From NCBI GenBank assembly GCA_963422275.1, contig OY729418.1, positions 1,240,001 to 1,304,000 of the forward strand: 64,000 nt of DNA. Direction: 5' to 3'. The stretch is from G963422275 sp963422275 (GTDB lineage Bacteria; Pseudomonadota; Alphaproteobacteria; Rhodobacterales; Rhodobacteraceae). The notes beneath the pieces were generated by a model, which was not told the origin of the DNA, did not search any database, and saw only the letters and a program-made list of their open reading frames with translations. The position numbers and the translations under genes were made by a program. Positions 56,149 through 64,000 of this stretch are shown here, one piece after another. Numbering within the stretch: the first letter of the stretch is position 1; every line of letters begins with the position of its first letter.

Positions 56149-56539
56149 GTCGATCTCCTTGACGATCGGGTTGCACGTTCGGGGCCGATCCCCGATGTGA
56201 TGGTTCGTTGGGTCATGTGCGTGGACCGGAGCCACCGGGGCCGGAATGAATGGCCCGGCGCGGTGCGCGAGTGGTGCGGGCGCACAAACGGAGGGAGCGC
56301 AGCGACCGGAGTGCGGAGCCACGGTCGCGCGCCGCGTCGGGCCTAGGCGCTTGCGCCGTTTCATTCCGAGTCGCGGCCGGAACGGAGCGTCAGCGGAGTG
56401 GAGGACCCCGCAGGGGTTGGCGCAGTGAGCACACATGGCACAATGAACCATCACATCGGCTGACGTATTCTCTCCACCCGCTCGGTCCCTATCGGCGGTT
56501 CCGCCCGGCACGTTGTCTGCGATGAGGCACGGACCGGGG
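56149..56539. repeat. Intergenic repeat with conserved hairpin (copy 1)
   Basis: Around 56371-56440 the sequence contains GAGCGTCAGCGGA, then a stem-loop of the form GACCCC-gca-GGGGTT, then GGCGCAGTGAGCAC. A related stretch occurs at 63912-63962, with the same order but a different hairpin loop (GACCCC-ttta-GGGGTT). No gene is seen here. It lies between DUF2493 and DUF4326 genes, both reading to the left. Confidence 0.5.
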
Positions 56540-56875
56540 TCACCCATCGGCCCGCTCCGCCAGCGCCTGCGCTGCCCAGGCTGCCGCACGCGCCAGCACA
56601 TGGCCGTGGCAGGGCTCCGGATGGCACCAGCACGAGAGCCAGCAGCCGTCGAGCGCGGCGAGTTCCTCCAGCGCGATCTCGCCCGCGCGGATACGGCGCC
56701 AGAGATCGGTGCGGTAGCGGGCGATCGCTTGGCCGCGGTCCTGTCCGGGGAAGATGCGGAACGGATTGCCCCACCTCGTGCGGCGGTCGATCAGCACGGT
56801 GTTGTTGACGACATGAACGTACTCGAACGCCTCGCGCAGCCGGGGTTCGTGCTTCAGGTTGACGACGGCTTCCAT
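56540..56875 (-). CDS. DUF4326-family protein
   Basis: About 111 residues from ATG 56875 (MEAVVNLKHEPRLREAFEYV). It shows the DUF4326 pattern: VHVVNNTVLIDRRTRWGNPF, then DRGQAIARYRTDLWRRI, then LDGCWLSCWCHPEPCHGHVL with conserved Cys/His. The CWC...CHGHVL set may bind metal. Function is unknown; genes of this kind are frequent on plasmids and phages. Intact, with GAGGGAG ahead of the start. Confidence 0.85.
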   Translation of the reverse strand: MEAVVNLKHEPRLREAFEYVHVVNNTVLIDRRTRWGNPFRIFPGQDRGQAIARYRTDLWRRIRAGEIALEELAALDGCWLSCWCHPEPCHGHVLARAAAWAAQALAERADG

Positions 56876-57303
56876 GACATCTCCCTCCCGCTTCAAGGCG
56901 TTCGCCCTCTCTTCGCTCCACTCCCTCTCCGGGGAGCATCGGAAGCGGTTGGCCCGGAGGCGCGCGCGGGCCGCTCCGACGGGACCCGCTCCGGCCCGGC
57001 TGCATGAAAAATGGGCGACCGCTGCTGCGGCCGCCCGAAGTCGAGGGGGAGAATGGAAGCGGCGGCTCAGAACGGAATCTCGCCCGTGTCCAGTCGGCAG
57101 GCGAGGAAGCCCCTCCCGGGCGCTCGCCCGCTACTCGCCAAGCTCCAACTCCCGGGAACAGCGACGGGAACGGGACGGACAGCGGGTTGCGGGAGGACCC
57201 CGCATGGCGACGAAAGAGGAACGCGGCGGCGGGGCGAAGGCCGGGCCGGAAGCCCGGGGCAGGATGGCGGCCTCCAGCGCGGCGGCGGCTCAGTCCGCGA
57301 TGA
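56876..57303. other. No gene recognised
   Basis: High-GC stretch with long random frames on both strands, none with a motif. It separates the DUF4326 gene from the zinc-finger pseudogene. Confidence 0.3.
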
Positions 57304-57853
57304 CGGTCACCGATGCGCGCCGCCCAGGCAGCGGTCGGCGATGCGAAGCGCGCTGTCGATGTCGACCGCGACCATCATCGTGGGGATCGGAGCGTCCATC
57401 CCCTCGACGGCGATCGCGACGCGGTGGAGGCCGATGCCGGCCGCCGACGGGGCGGCAGTCGGCATGATTGTGGGAACGCGTTCCACCGCCTGTCCCCTCG
57501 CCGCGGGCGGCGGGCGTCGGGCGGGCGTATTTCACGCACAACCCGGCCGATCTCCGGGAATGGTAGATCTCCCTGTCCGCCTCCCGTCGTGCGATACGGC
57601 AGGGATCGCAGGTCGACCCGTCCTCGACCGGAGGCCGGCGTCCGCACCGGGTGCAAGCGTTCGCCTCGCGGCGCGCTGCCCGCCGCTTCCGGCTCGCGAG
57701 CCGGGCGCTACGCCGTTTCACTTTGACGCTGGCTCCGCCGTACAAGGCGCCCGCCTCCCTACCCGCGCGGTATCTCGCCCGGTCGGCCTCACGCCCCTTC
57801 TCAAGGCAAGGCTCGTAGGACGAGTGGCCGCCCGGCTCCCGGCCAAGCTCCAA
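57304..57853 (-). pseudogene. Plasmid zinc-finger protein, frameshifted
   Basis: The minus strand reads basic sequence followed by ACTRCGRRPPVEDGSTCDPC, a treble-clef-like CxxC...CxxC unit, then a degraded second unit (AGLCVKYARP). A frameshift near 57470-57530 separates this from a well-formed C-terminus IGLHRVAIAVEGMDAPIPTM, then VAVDIDSALRIADRCLGGAH-R-stop at about 57304. Proteins of this type occur beside conjugation genes on alphaproteobacterial plasmids. DNA binding is likely but unproven. Confidence 0.55.
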
Positions 57854-58041
57854 CTCTCGGCGGCGCGGGACGTATCGGCCGGGGCAAGGCTGCGGAGGAG
57901 TTCACTGACAACGCACGGAGGACCACTTGCCGGCAGGGCGCCCAGGCGGCGCCCGTACCCGGACCACCGCGATCCGGTCGACGATCCGCAGTCGGGAGTT
58001 CAGAGGCGATCGGCCTCGCCGAATTCGCAAGCTTGAAAGAC

Positions 58042-58059
58042 TATAGCGGATGCGCTATA
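58042..58059 (+). promoter_or_regulatory. Palindromic operator of HigBA module
   Basis: TATAGCG-gatg-CGCTATA is a perfect 7+7 inverted repeat just before the toxin start. It overlaps the ATG codons at 58050 and 58059, which argues that translation begins at ATG 58068. HigA-type antitoxins bind such palindromes to repress their own operon. Confidence 0.65.
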
Positions 58060-58067
58060 TGTTTGAG

Positions 58068-58390
58068 ATGGATTGGACGGTCGAAACCGTGTCGGCCGTC
58101 GACGCCGAAATGGCCGCCTTGCCGGTGGCGTTGCGCGCCCGGTTGCTTCGGCTGCTCAAGACGGTGGAGAATGTCGGGCGGGAGGCGCTGCGAGCGCCGC
58201 ATGTCAGGCATCTCGAGGGCAAGCTGTGGGATCTCCGGGTGCGGGCCGAGGGCGGCATCGCGCGGGGGATCTCGTGACGGCGGCGGGCCAGCGGGTGGGG
58301 GTGGGGCACGTCTTCGCGAAGAAGTCGCGCAGGACGCCGCGCCAAGCGCTCGCGACCGCCCGGGAGCGGATGAGACAGGTGACGGCATGA
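58068..58390 (+). pseudogene. higB: HigB/Gp49-type toxin, frameshifted
   Basis: From ATG 58068 the sequence reads MDWTVETVSAVDAEMAALPV, then HLEGKLWDLRVRAEGGIARG, and stops at 58277. One frame over, it continues VTAAGQRVGVGHVFAKKSRR, then TPRQALATARERMRQVTA-stop. Together they make a complete RelE/HigB-like RNase toxin of about 107 residues broken at a G-run near 58264-58268. The antitoxin gene overlaps its end by about 4 bp. The frameshift should abolish toxicity while leaving the antitoxin and operator. Confidence 0.82.
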
Positions 58391-58671
58391 CGAAGCTGAA
58401 GGACTTGAAGGCGCACCTTATGGAAGATCCGGAGTTCCGGGAGGAATACGCGCGTATCGACGAGGAGTATGCGTTCATCGAGGCGCTGGTCCGCGCTCGC
58501 ACGGCGGCGAAACTGACGCAGGCGGAGCTTGCCCGGCGGCTCGGCACGACGCAGTCCGCGGTCGCGCGGCTGGAAGGCGGTCGGGTGTCGCCGTCGTTCG
58601 CGACCCTTCGCCGCTACGCCGTCGCAACCGGCACGCGGCTGACCGTGGACCTCGTCCCGGCGGAGGGCTGA
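58387..58671 (+). CDS. higA: HigA-type XRE antitoxin
   Basis: A 94-residue protein: MTKLKDLKAHLMEDPEFREE, then a helix-turn-helix ARTAAKLTQAELARRLGTTQ, then SAVARLEGGRVSPSFATLRR. The HTH would bind the 58042 palindrome. The gene is intact and overlaps the end of the broken toxin gene, the HigB-first order typical of this module. Confidence 0.88.
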   Translation: MTKLKDLKAHLMEDPEFREEYARIDEEYAFIEALVRARTAAKLTQAELARRLGTTQSAVARLEGGRVSPSFATLRRYAVATGTRLTVDLVPAEG

Positions 58672-58864
58672 GGCGGGCCGGGCGGTCGAATCGCGATTTC
58701 ACGATACTCGCGAATCGGCCTGATCCGCGATCGCGGACGACGAGTTCCAGCGTCAACAGTCCTACTTGGGGCTACGCTTGGCTTGGAACGAATCCGCTTT
58801 CCGAATGATTACGTGATTTTCATATATAATCTTAAACTATTGAAATAATGTCATAATTCTCACT

Positions 58865-60458
58865 ATGCGGCTTATCGCCACGACACCTCCCGCAATCTCG
58901 ATCCGCAGCTCCACACCCACGCGGTGCTCGCCAACATGGTCCGGGGCGCCGACGGCAAGTGGCGGACCATGGCGAACGAGGCGCTCCCGCCGCCGACCCG
59001 CGCCTCGCCGAGAGCTGGCAGCGCCAGGCTCGGGTTCGACGCCCGCGCCGTGGTCGCCGATTCCCTGTCGCGGGAGGCCGGCGGGGAGCAGGCCGCGGTT
59101 CGGGAAGCGGACGGCGTGGGACGGGAGGCTGTGGCGAGCGTGCACGCCGTTGGGAAGGCCGACCCGGTCGGAGCGGATGGCGCAACGAAAGCCCCCGAGG
59201 CCGTGGCCGTGGACTGGGCGGTCGCCCACCTCGCCGAACGCGAGACCTTACGCCTGATGCGCGACGGCCAGGGGCGCGGCCGGTCGGTGATGCGAAGCTG
59301 GATGGTGAGCGCGAAATGCGTGCCGCGTTCAAGAAAACCGTGCTGGTGGTGGATGAAGGCTCGCTCGCCTCCACCGTTCAGGCCCGCGATCTGCTCAGGA
59401 TCGCGGGCGTGCTGCGCATCCCCCGTGTGGTGCTGGTGGGCGGCTCCAAGCAGCTCGACGCGGTCGACGCCGGAAAGCCGTTCGCGCAGTTGCAGCAGGC
59501 GGGCATGAAGACTGCCGTCATGGACGAGATCATGCGCCAGCGCGACCCCGACCTGAAGGCGGCCGTCGAGGCGAGCCTCGCGGGCGCGACCGACAAGGCG
59601 TTCGAAAAGCTCGGGGCGAACGTCGCCGAGGTGAAGGCCGACAATATCGCGGGCGCCGTCGCCGCGCGCTGGCTGAAGCTCTCCCCGGAGGCACGCGAAC
59701 GCACCGGGGTCATGACCCCGAGCCACGAGCTGCGCGAAGGGATCAACGGCCACGTCCGCGAGCTGCGCGAAGGGATCAACGGCCACGTCCGCGAGCGCCG
59801 CGTCGCCGGCGTCGATCACGCGCGAAGGGAGGTCCTGCTCGACAGGGATGAGGGCGGCAGCGAGGTCTACCGGGCCGAGGCGGTCGAGCTCCGCGCCGGC
59901 GACCGCGTCCGCTGGACCCGCAACCACAAGGCGCTCGGGCTCGTCAATAGCCACACCGCAGACGTGACCGGAGTGAACGACGGGAAAGTATCATTCCGGC
60001 TCGAAGACGGCCGCGTGCTGAGCAACGAAGGCGACCCGCAGCTGCGCCATCTCGATCATGCCTGGGCCTCCACCGTGCATGCGTTCCAGGGCCGCACCGT
60101 CGACAACGTGATCGCCGCGATGGAGGCGAACCATCCGCACCTCACCACGCAGAAGAGCTTCTATGTCGAGATCAGCCGGGCACAGGACCGGGCCGAGCTG
60201 GTCACCGACGACGCCAAGGCGCTCCGAGAACAGCTCGAAGCCGCCACCGGCGAGCGCATTTCTGCGCTCGAAGGGATCGGTGAGGCAGAGCCGAAGATGG
60301 AGGGTAAGGCGAACAATGCTGTGCAAGGCGTCGACCGTCAGCCGGCTCAAGGGCCGGGGACGGGCACCGAAATGGTCCGAACGGACATCTCGCTGCCAGC
60401 GAAGGAGCATGAGTCATCGATGCGAGAGCGCGGCCACGGCATGGATCTCGAATTGTAA
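58865..60458 (+). pseudogene. Second MobF relaxase/helicase, deleted
   Basis: It begins in mid-gene with RLIATTPPAISI-type frame-shifted sequence; the true frame reads NLDPQLHTHAVLANMVRGAD, then GKWRTMANEA. Later pieces include GFDARAVVADSLSRE and AVAHLAERETLRLMRDGQGR. From about 59310 one frame holds EREMRAAFKKTVLVVDEGSL, then STVQARDLLRIAGVLRIPRV, up to the end at 60458. Walker A is missing. A 33-bp unit encoding ELREGINGHVR is tandemly doubled at about 59727-59792. Close in sequence to the 51863 relaxase (shared DEIMRQRDPDLKAAVEASLA) but distinct, so two related plasmid backbones or a duplication met here. Confidence 0.82.
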
Positions 60459-60540
60459 GTGGAGCCGTCGGCGGCGTCCTCTTCGCATGCGTAGGTGATC
60501 GCCGTAGTGCAACACCGGCCGTGGGTCTCTTCAATAGGCC

Positions 60541-60570
60541 GGAATGAGCCAGAATGAGCCAGAATGAGCC
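60541..60570. repeat. Three tandem 10-bp repeats
   Basis: The unit AGAATGAGCC occurs three times in a row (first copy GGAATGAGCC). It lies between the ends of two convergent genes, 80 bp after the relaxase remnant and 12 bp from the stop of the AlbA_2 gene. Confidence 0.7.
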
Positions 60571-60581
60571 AATGCCATGTT

Positions 60582-61982
60582 CTACAGGGGTTTCCAACGT
60601 GCTCCTCGACCCACCCCAGTGGAGTCTACCAATCCCTTGGCCTTCAGAGTGGTGAGGTCTTCCCGTAGTCGCCGCTCGTTTGCCTGAGACCCCAGAGCAA
60701 CGCGGATATCCCGGAGCGCCAAGGCGCCGTCGGATCGGTGAAGAAGTGTCAAGACTGTCCTCTGCTGCTCTGTCAGCTCGCCGTCGTCGTGTCGAGGCGG
60801 CACGTAGTCGGCGCGCCGGAAACGCACCGTCACGCAGTCGCCACGATCCTCGATCTCGGGGCGGGGCAGCCCGGCCGAGGTCGCCAAGTCCGCCATTCTG
60901 ATCGTGCCTCGGCCCCATTCCTCGATAATGCCGCGCCTATAGAACGTGCGGGCGATGAGCGGGTTCCAGGGCCGCGACTCGTGCGGCCCGAAGAGGTCGC
61001 CCGGAGTCAGTCCGAAGTGCAGCGGACCGGTCGAGGTCACCTCGAGTCGGTCGTCGTAAACCGCGAGCCCAATGGAGCCGCCGCCCATAGCATAGTCTCG
61101 GTGGCATAGGGCGTTCGCCAGCGCCTCCCGCGTGGCCAAGGGCGGGTAGAGCGGCTCGTCGATGCGGGCCATGCGGCCCGACTCGAAGCGGCTTGCAATG
61201 GGCAGGGTGTCGCGCAGAAAGCGCTCGGCGTTTGCGAGTAACGTGAAGGCATTGCCGTTGAACTGCCGGTTATCGAGGAACTCCGAGCGGTCGAGGCCCC
61301 GGAAACGCGCTACGCGGAGCAGGCACTGCGGCATTTCGCATTCGAGGCGCTCGGCGTTCCCGAACAACACTGCGGCGGCCCGAAACAGGACGCCGTCGCG
61401 GAGCAGCCCCAATCCGCGCAGCAGGTCTTTTGCACCCCGGCTACCGGGTTCATTTAGCCGGCCGATCCGGACAGCCTCCGCAACCGTGTTGCGAATCTCC
61501 GCGAGGTCCAGATCGTCTACTGTCCACCCGTCGGCGGGCTGGTTCTCCCAACGTCGCTCGTTGTGAATGCGTTCGAAGAGCAGGCGGTTGTATTCTTCGG
61601 CGGACATGGTCTGCGTCGTGTTGCCGACACGCAGGTAGGAAGCGCCTCGGTATTGATACGGTGGCGATACGCCAGGATTCACCCGAACTGCGATCACTTC
61701 CAGATCTCCCGATACACGAATCCGTCCGATCTCCAGAAACGCGGGCGGCTCGATCCGCTGAATTTCGGCGCTCACCTGCTCGACCGTCCGCTCGCTGACT
61801 TGCTGACCCACGACCCGGCCGTCCGGCGCGATCCCGAACAGCACATATCCACCGCGCTGGTTGAGCATCGCGCACACGGTTGCCGCCGCCTCGCGGCGCG
61901 TTCCTGTCGTGGTCTTGAACTCCAGGGTCTCGGATTCGCCGGATGCAGCGAGCGCCGCGATCTCCTTCGAGGTCAGGGCCAT
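60582..61982 (-). CDS. AlbA_2/Schlafen-type ATP-binding DNA-binding protein
   Basis: A 466-residue protein. The N-terminal AlbA_2 (Schlafen-like) domain has SGESETLEFKTTTGTRREAA and MLNQRGGYVLFGIAPDGRVV. The middle holds a GHKL-type ATPase-like region (ATREALANALCHRDYAMGGG, then EVTSTGPLHFGLTPGDLFG). The C-terminal winged helix is LTEQQRTVLTLLHRSDGALA. Such proteins act as transcription regulators and also occur in phage-defence loci. It is the last of three co-directional genes, 3 bp after the 108-residue protein. The frame is intact. Confidence 0.88.
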   Translation of the reverse strand: MALTSKEIAALAASGESETLEFKTTTGTRREAAATVCAMLNQRGGYVLFGIAPDGRVVGQQVSERTVEQVSAEIQRIEPPAFLEIGRIRVSGDLEVIAVRVNPGVSPPYQYRGASYLRVGNTTQTMSAEEYNRLLFERIHNERRWENQPADGWTVDDLDLAEIRNTVAEAVRIGRLNEPGSRGAKDLLRGLGLLRDGVLFRAAAVLFGNAERLECEMPQCLLRVARFRGLDRSEFLDNRQFNGNAFTLLANAERFLRDTLPIASRFESGRMARIDEPLYPPLATREALANALCHRDYAMGGGSIGLAVYDDRLEVTSTGPLHFGLTPGDLFGPHESRPWNPLIARTFYRRGIIEEWGRGTIRMADLATSAGLPRPEIEDRGDCVTVRFRRADYVPPRHDDGELTEQQRTVLTLLHRSDGALALRDIRVALGSQANERRLREDLTTLKAKGLVDSTGVGRGARWKPL

Positions 61983-61985
61983 GGA

Positions 61986-62312
61986 TCAATCCGCCAAGAT
62001 TTGGTCGAGCACAGCCTTCATTCCATCAGGCTGATATCCCTCGTTGACCATTTGACTGATGATCAAGTCGCGAAAATACTCGTACCTCATTCCCTGCAAG
62101 AATTCTCCGGCAAATGCTCGCAATATCTCGCGGCCCTTGAAGTGCTTCTTCCAGCTCTCATTCTGTAAGAACGCTTGGCGAACGCGGCACTCGTATCCGG
62201 CGAACCCGTTTGCGCCCAAGGGTCGCACGTCCTCCAAGACGACTGGGACGTCGAAGTGTCCGGTGAGAGAGACCCGGTTCCCGATCCACGCTGCAAGGGG
62301 ATGCTTAACCAC
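61986..62312 (-). CDS. Hypothetical protein in HTH-AlbA_2 operon
   Basis: A 108-residue protein: MVKHPLAAWIGNRVSLTGHF, VPVVLEDVRPLGANGFAGYE, then LQGMRYEYFRDLIISQMVNE. No family recognised. A beta-rich N-terminus and helical C-terminus are predicted by eye. It overlaps the HTH gene by 8 bp and is 3 bp from the AlbA_2 gene, so the three are one operon. Confidence 0.75.
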   Translation of the reverse strand: MVKHPLAAWIGNRVSLTGHFDVPVVLEDVRPLGANGFAGYECRVRQAFLQNESWKKHFKGREILRAFAGEFLQGMRYEYFRDLIISQMVNEGYQPDGMKAVLDQILAD

Positions 62313-62547
62313 AATCCAGCTCGTTCCGTCCTTTGGCGTCCACCCTACTCGCCCTACGGCTTGTAGTCACATGGTCAGCGCTGCTCTCCACCCACTCGTC
62401 CACCTGCGAAAGCCTGAATCGGAACAGCCGACCGACGCGGTGGGCAGGCAGACCCTGCGTGTCGACCCAGCGGTATACCGTATCTTTGGCTACTCCCAAG
62501 TGAGCGGCTACTTCAGCGATGCCGACCCAAGGTTCCTCGGAAATCAT
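62305..62547 (-). CDS. Excisionase-type helix-turn-helix protein
   Basis: An 80-residue protein: MISEEPWVGIAEVAAHLGVA, then KDTVYRWVDTQGLPAHRVGR and LFRFRLSQVDEWVE. This is the MerR-like HTH of excisionase/AlpA-type proteins. First gene of the operon with the 108-residue protein and the AlbA_2 ATPase. It likely regulates the operon or recruits it to DNA. Confidence 0.85.
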   Translation of the reverse strand: MISEEPWVGIAEVAAHLGVAKDTVYRWVDTQGLPAHRVGRLFRFRLSQVDEWVESSADHVTTSRRASRVDAKGRNELDCG

Positions 62548-62746
62548 GATTCCACCGACCTCGATTGATTGGAAGACCGTATCGATCCAGACGAAACTAT
62601 ACAGAACGTGACGTATACCGTCAAATCCAGAAGCAGCAGGTGCCCGAGAAGGACGAAGACAGAACAGTGGGCAGTCAACGCAGACTCAGCCGAGATTCGG
62701 GTGCGGTGTGCTCTAGCGCGGGACTCGCCGGTAAGGATCGTTCCAG

Positions 62747-63079
62747 CTACTCGGAACCTTGTTCTGGACCGGACCGTGACGGCGGCGAGTTGGCGATCGA
62801 CTCGGGCACCAATGACGAAACGAACTGCAGAATTTCGTCGACCTCATCCGTACGGCCGTCTGCAATGAGGTCGCGCCGCAGGACTTGGGCGGCAAACAGC
62901 GCGGCCTTCGCGACCTAGATATCGAGCTCGGTGCGCGGCCATTCACGGCGGTCGAGGGCCTCCATGACGAGTTCGACCACGAGCCGGTTCGCCGAAACAT
63001 CTCGATCTTTGGCGATCTTTTCGATGCGCACCCACTGCTCCGGCGTGACCCGGATGGTCCTCGTCAGCGTCTCCGCCAT
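62747..63079 (-). pseudogene. Ribbon-helix-helix protein with in-frame TAG
   Basis: ATG 63079 opens MAETLTRTIRVTPEQWVRIE, then KDRDVSANRLVVELVMEALD, an RHH DNA-binding domain. TAG at 62915-62917 follows RTELDI. The same frame then continues VAKAALFAAQVLRRDLIADG and DEVDEILQFVSSLVPESIAN, the C-terminal part of the same family, to a natural stop at 62747. One base change (for example CAG to TAG) explains it. Intact relatives are about 110 residues. The 54-residue RHH part could still bind DNA. Confidence 0.75.
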
Positions 63080-63479
63080 CGGTCTCTTGGCATCCTCCCG
63101 AGCAAGTCCCGTCGCCATACGGTACGACAGCTCTGCCGAAATTCTTAGTGATCGGTGCATCGCCGGGCATCCCTTGATGCGACAATTCCGGCCCGATGTC
63201 GGTTCCGGTGAAGCAGTCGGATTGAGTGCCCGGTAGGAAATCTCCTGGACCGACGCGCATGCTCCCGTAACACGCGAAACGCCCGATCGGGCGCACGGTT
63301 TGCAAGGCGTTGATTCGGCCGGTGAATTCCAGCAGTCAATCTGAGTGCTCTGGGCACCCGATCGGGCGCGACTCGGCCCAACAACACCTTGAAGGTATAA
63401 GTCGTTGAAATTGCATCTAAATGCATGACAGGCGCGCGCTTGGCACTCCCCGCAGCCTGCTACGTGTGGTGTGAGACCC
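63080..63479. other. Unassigned region before IS5-family copy
   Basis: Frames running through here on the minus strand lead into the RHH gene but lack recognisable sequence. AT-richer stretches near 63395 may be promoter. No gene called. Confidence 0.3.
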
Positions 63480-63885
63480 AAGGCCGCCCCCGTGCGGTCG
63501 GGACGGCCGGAGCTGCGGCATCAAGGTTCGGGGAATCGGCGCCGGAGGACCCGGCGAGCGAGCCGCCAGCGCCTCGAACAGGCGCTCCCGCACCCCTTGC
63601 CTGGCCCAGCGGTTGCAGACTGTCGCATGCGGCCCGCAGCGTTCCGGAAGATCGCGCCACGGCGTGCCGGTGCGCAGGATGTGAAAGATCCCGCTGATCG
63701 CCCGCCGGTCGTCCACCCGCGGAACGCCCCGCGGCTTGTCAGGCAGCAACGGCGAGATGATCGCCCATTCCGCATCCGTCAGATCGTGCCGGCCCTGCAT
63801 CCTCAAGCTCCCACTGTTTGGAAGCTTGAATCACATCAGAGCCGGAAAGAAATCCCTTTTCCCCTTATGAGTACACGACCTAGAC
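63480..63885 (-). mobile_element. IS5-family (IS427-group) element, second copy, truncated
   Basis: The end ATGAGTACACGACCTAG at 63869-63885 is identical to that of the copy at 14647. The minus strand encodes MQGRHDLTDAEWAIISPLLP, then ISGIFHILRTGTPWRDLPER and WARQGVRERLFEALAARSP, the full N-terminal domain missing in part from the first copy. It breaks off before the DDE domain near 63480. It sits next to copy 2 of the hairpin repeat. Confidence 0.85.
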
Positions 63886-64000
63886 GCGCCAGCGCCGTTG
63901 CCCTGCGAGTCCCGGCCGGAGCGTCAGCGGAGGACCCCTTTAGGGGTTGGCCAGTGAGCACGTGTGGGACAGGGCCAACGTCGGGATGAGTGCCCCTATC
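63886..64000. repeat. Intergenic repeat with conserved hairpin (copy 2)
   Basis: GGAGCGTCAGCGGA, hairpin GACCCC-ttta-GGGGTT, then GGCCAGTGAGCAC at about 63915-63962 parallels 56371-56440. It reaches the right edge of the window, so its full extent is unknown. Confidence 0.5.

Noticed and set aside
1..64000. CRISPR arrays, rRNA and tRNA genes
   Set aside because: No regularly spaced direct repeats and no rRNA or cloverleaf-forming sequence were seen by eye; a dedicated scan could still find a short tRNA.

Overview
The window is high-GC DNA, apparently from an alphaproteobacterium. The type-specific ABC importers, IS families, plasmid proteins (DUF2493, DUF4326, Zn-finger proteins), MobF relaxases and DUF2274 resemble Rhodobacterales/Rhodospirillales/Rhizobiales accessory replicons. 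No rRNA, tRNA, CRISPR array or housekeeping gene was recognised. About half of the length is insertion sequences, IS derivatives and broken genes, so this looks like a plasmid or genomic-island segment that is being degraded. The organism cannot be named from the sequence alone.

Layout: 0.3-1.9 kb holds a decayed type II restriction-modification pair (PmeII-like nuclease with a frameshift; methyltransferase with two Trp-to-stop changes), followed by a parA remnant at 2.2 kb. 2.6-7.4 kb is an intact polyamine-type ABC importer operon (ATPase, binding protein, two permeases; minus strand). 7.8-10.3 kb is IS debris with a DUF2274 fragment. 10.7-12.2 kb is a winged-helix/Fic protein behind an array of GTTTCA boxes. 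12.3-15.3 kb is a short AT-rich mobile element plus IS1182/IS5/IS1595 remnants. 15.5-22.3 kb is an intact sugar locus (minus strand): ADP-ribosylglycohydrolase-like enzyme, XylF-like binding protein, one-domain sugar ATPase, permease and a GH1 glycosidase. An IS982 copy sits just upstream of it.

24.4 kb carries an XRE-ImmA/IrrE regulator. 25.8-33.2 kb is nested IS66, IS1595, IS630 and IS5 material with a broken large serine recombinase. 33.6-35.4 kb holds two tandem tyrosine integrases, both lacking the catalytic tyrosine segment. 35.5-40.9 kb is the most interesting intact block: a Rad50-like ATPase with a zinc hook, a small middle protein, a PD-(D/E)XK-type protein and a convergent DNA methyltransferase with a small upstream gene. 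It is a candidate ABC three-component conflict system.

41.5-49.0 kb is a type I restriction-modification operon (hsdR-hsdS-orf-hsdM, minus strand). All genes overlap by 4 bp, and the small nuclease-like orf is split by an IS5 element. 49.1-49.7 kb is a FitAB-type toxin-antitoxin pair with a shortened toxin. 51.2-60.5 kb contains decayed conjugation genes (coupling-protein remnant, two MobF relaxases), a hypothetical gene, plasmid DUF genes and a HigBA module with a frameshifted toxin. 60.6-62.5 kb is a three-gene operon (excisionase-like HTH, unknown 108-residue protein, AlbA_2/Schlafen-type ATPase). The right end has a ribbon-helix-helix pseudogene and another truncated IS5-family copy.

Overall, two metabolic import operons are embedded in a mobile, defence-rich region. 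At least three restriction or nuclease systems, several toxin-antitoxin or Fic-type loci and several IS families coexist there, and most mobility genes are inactivated.
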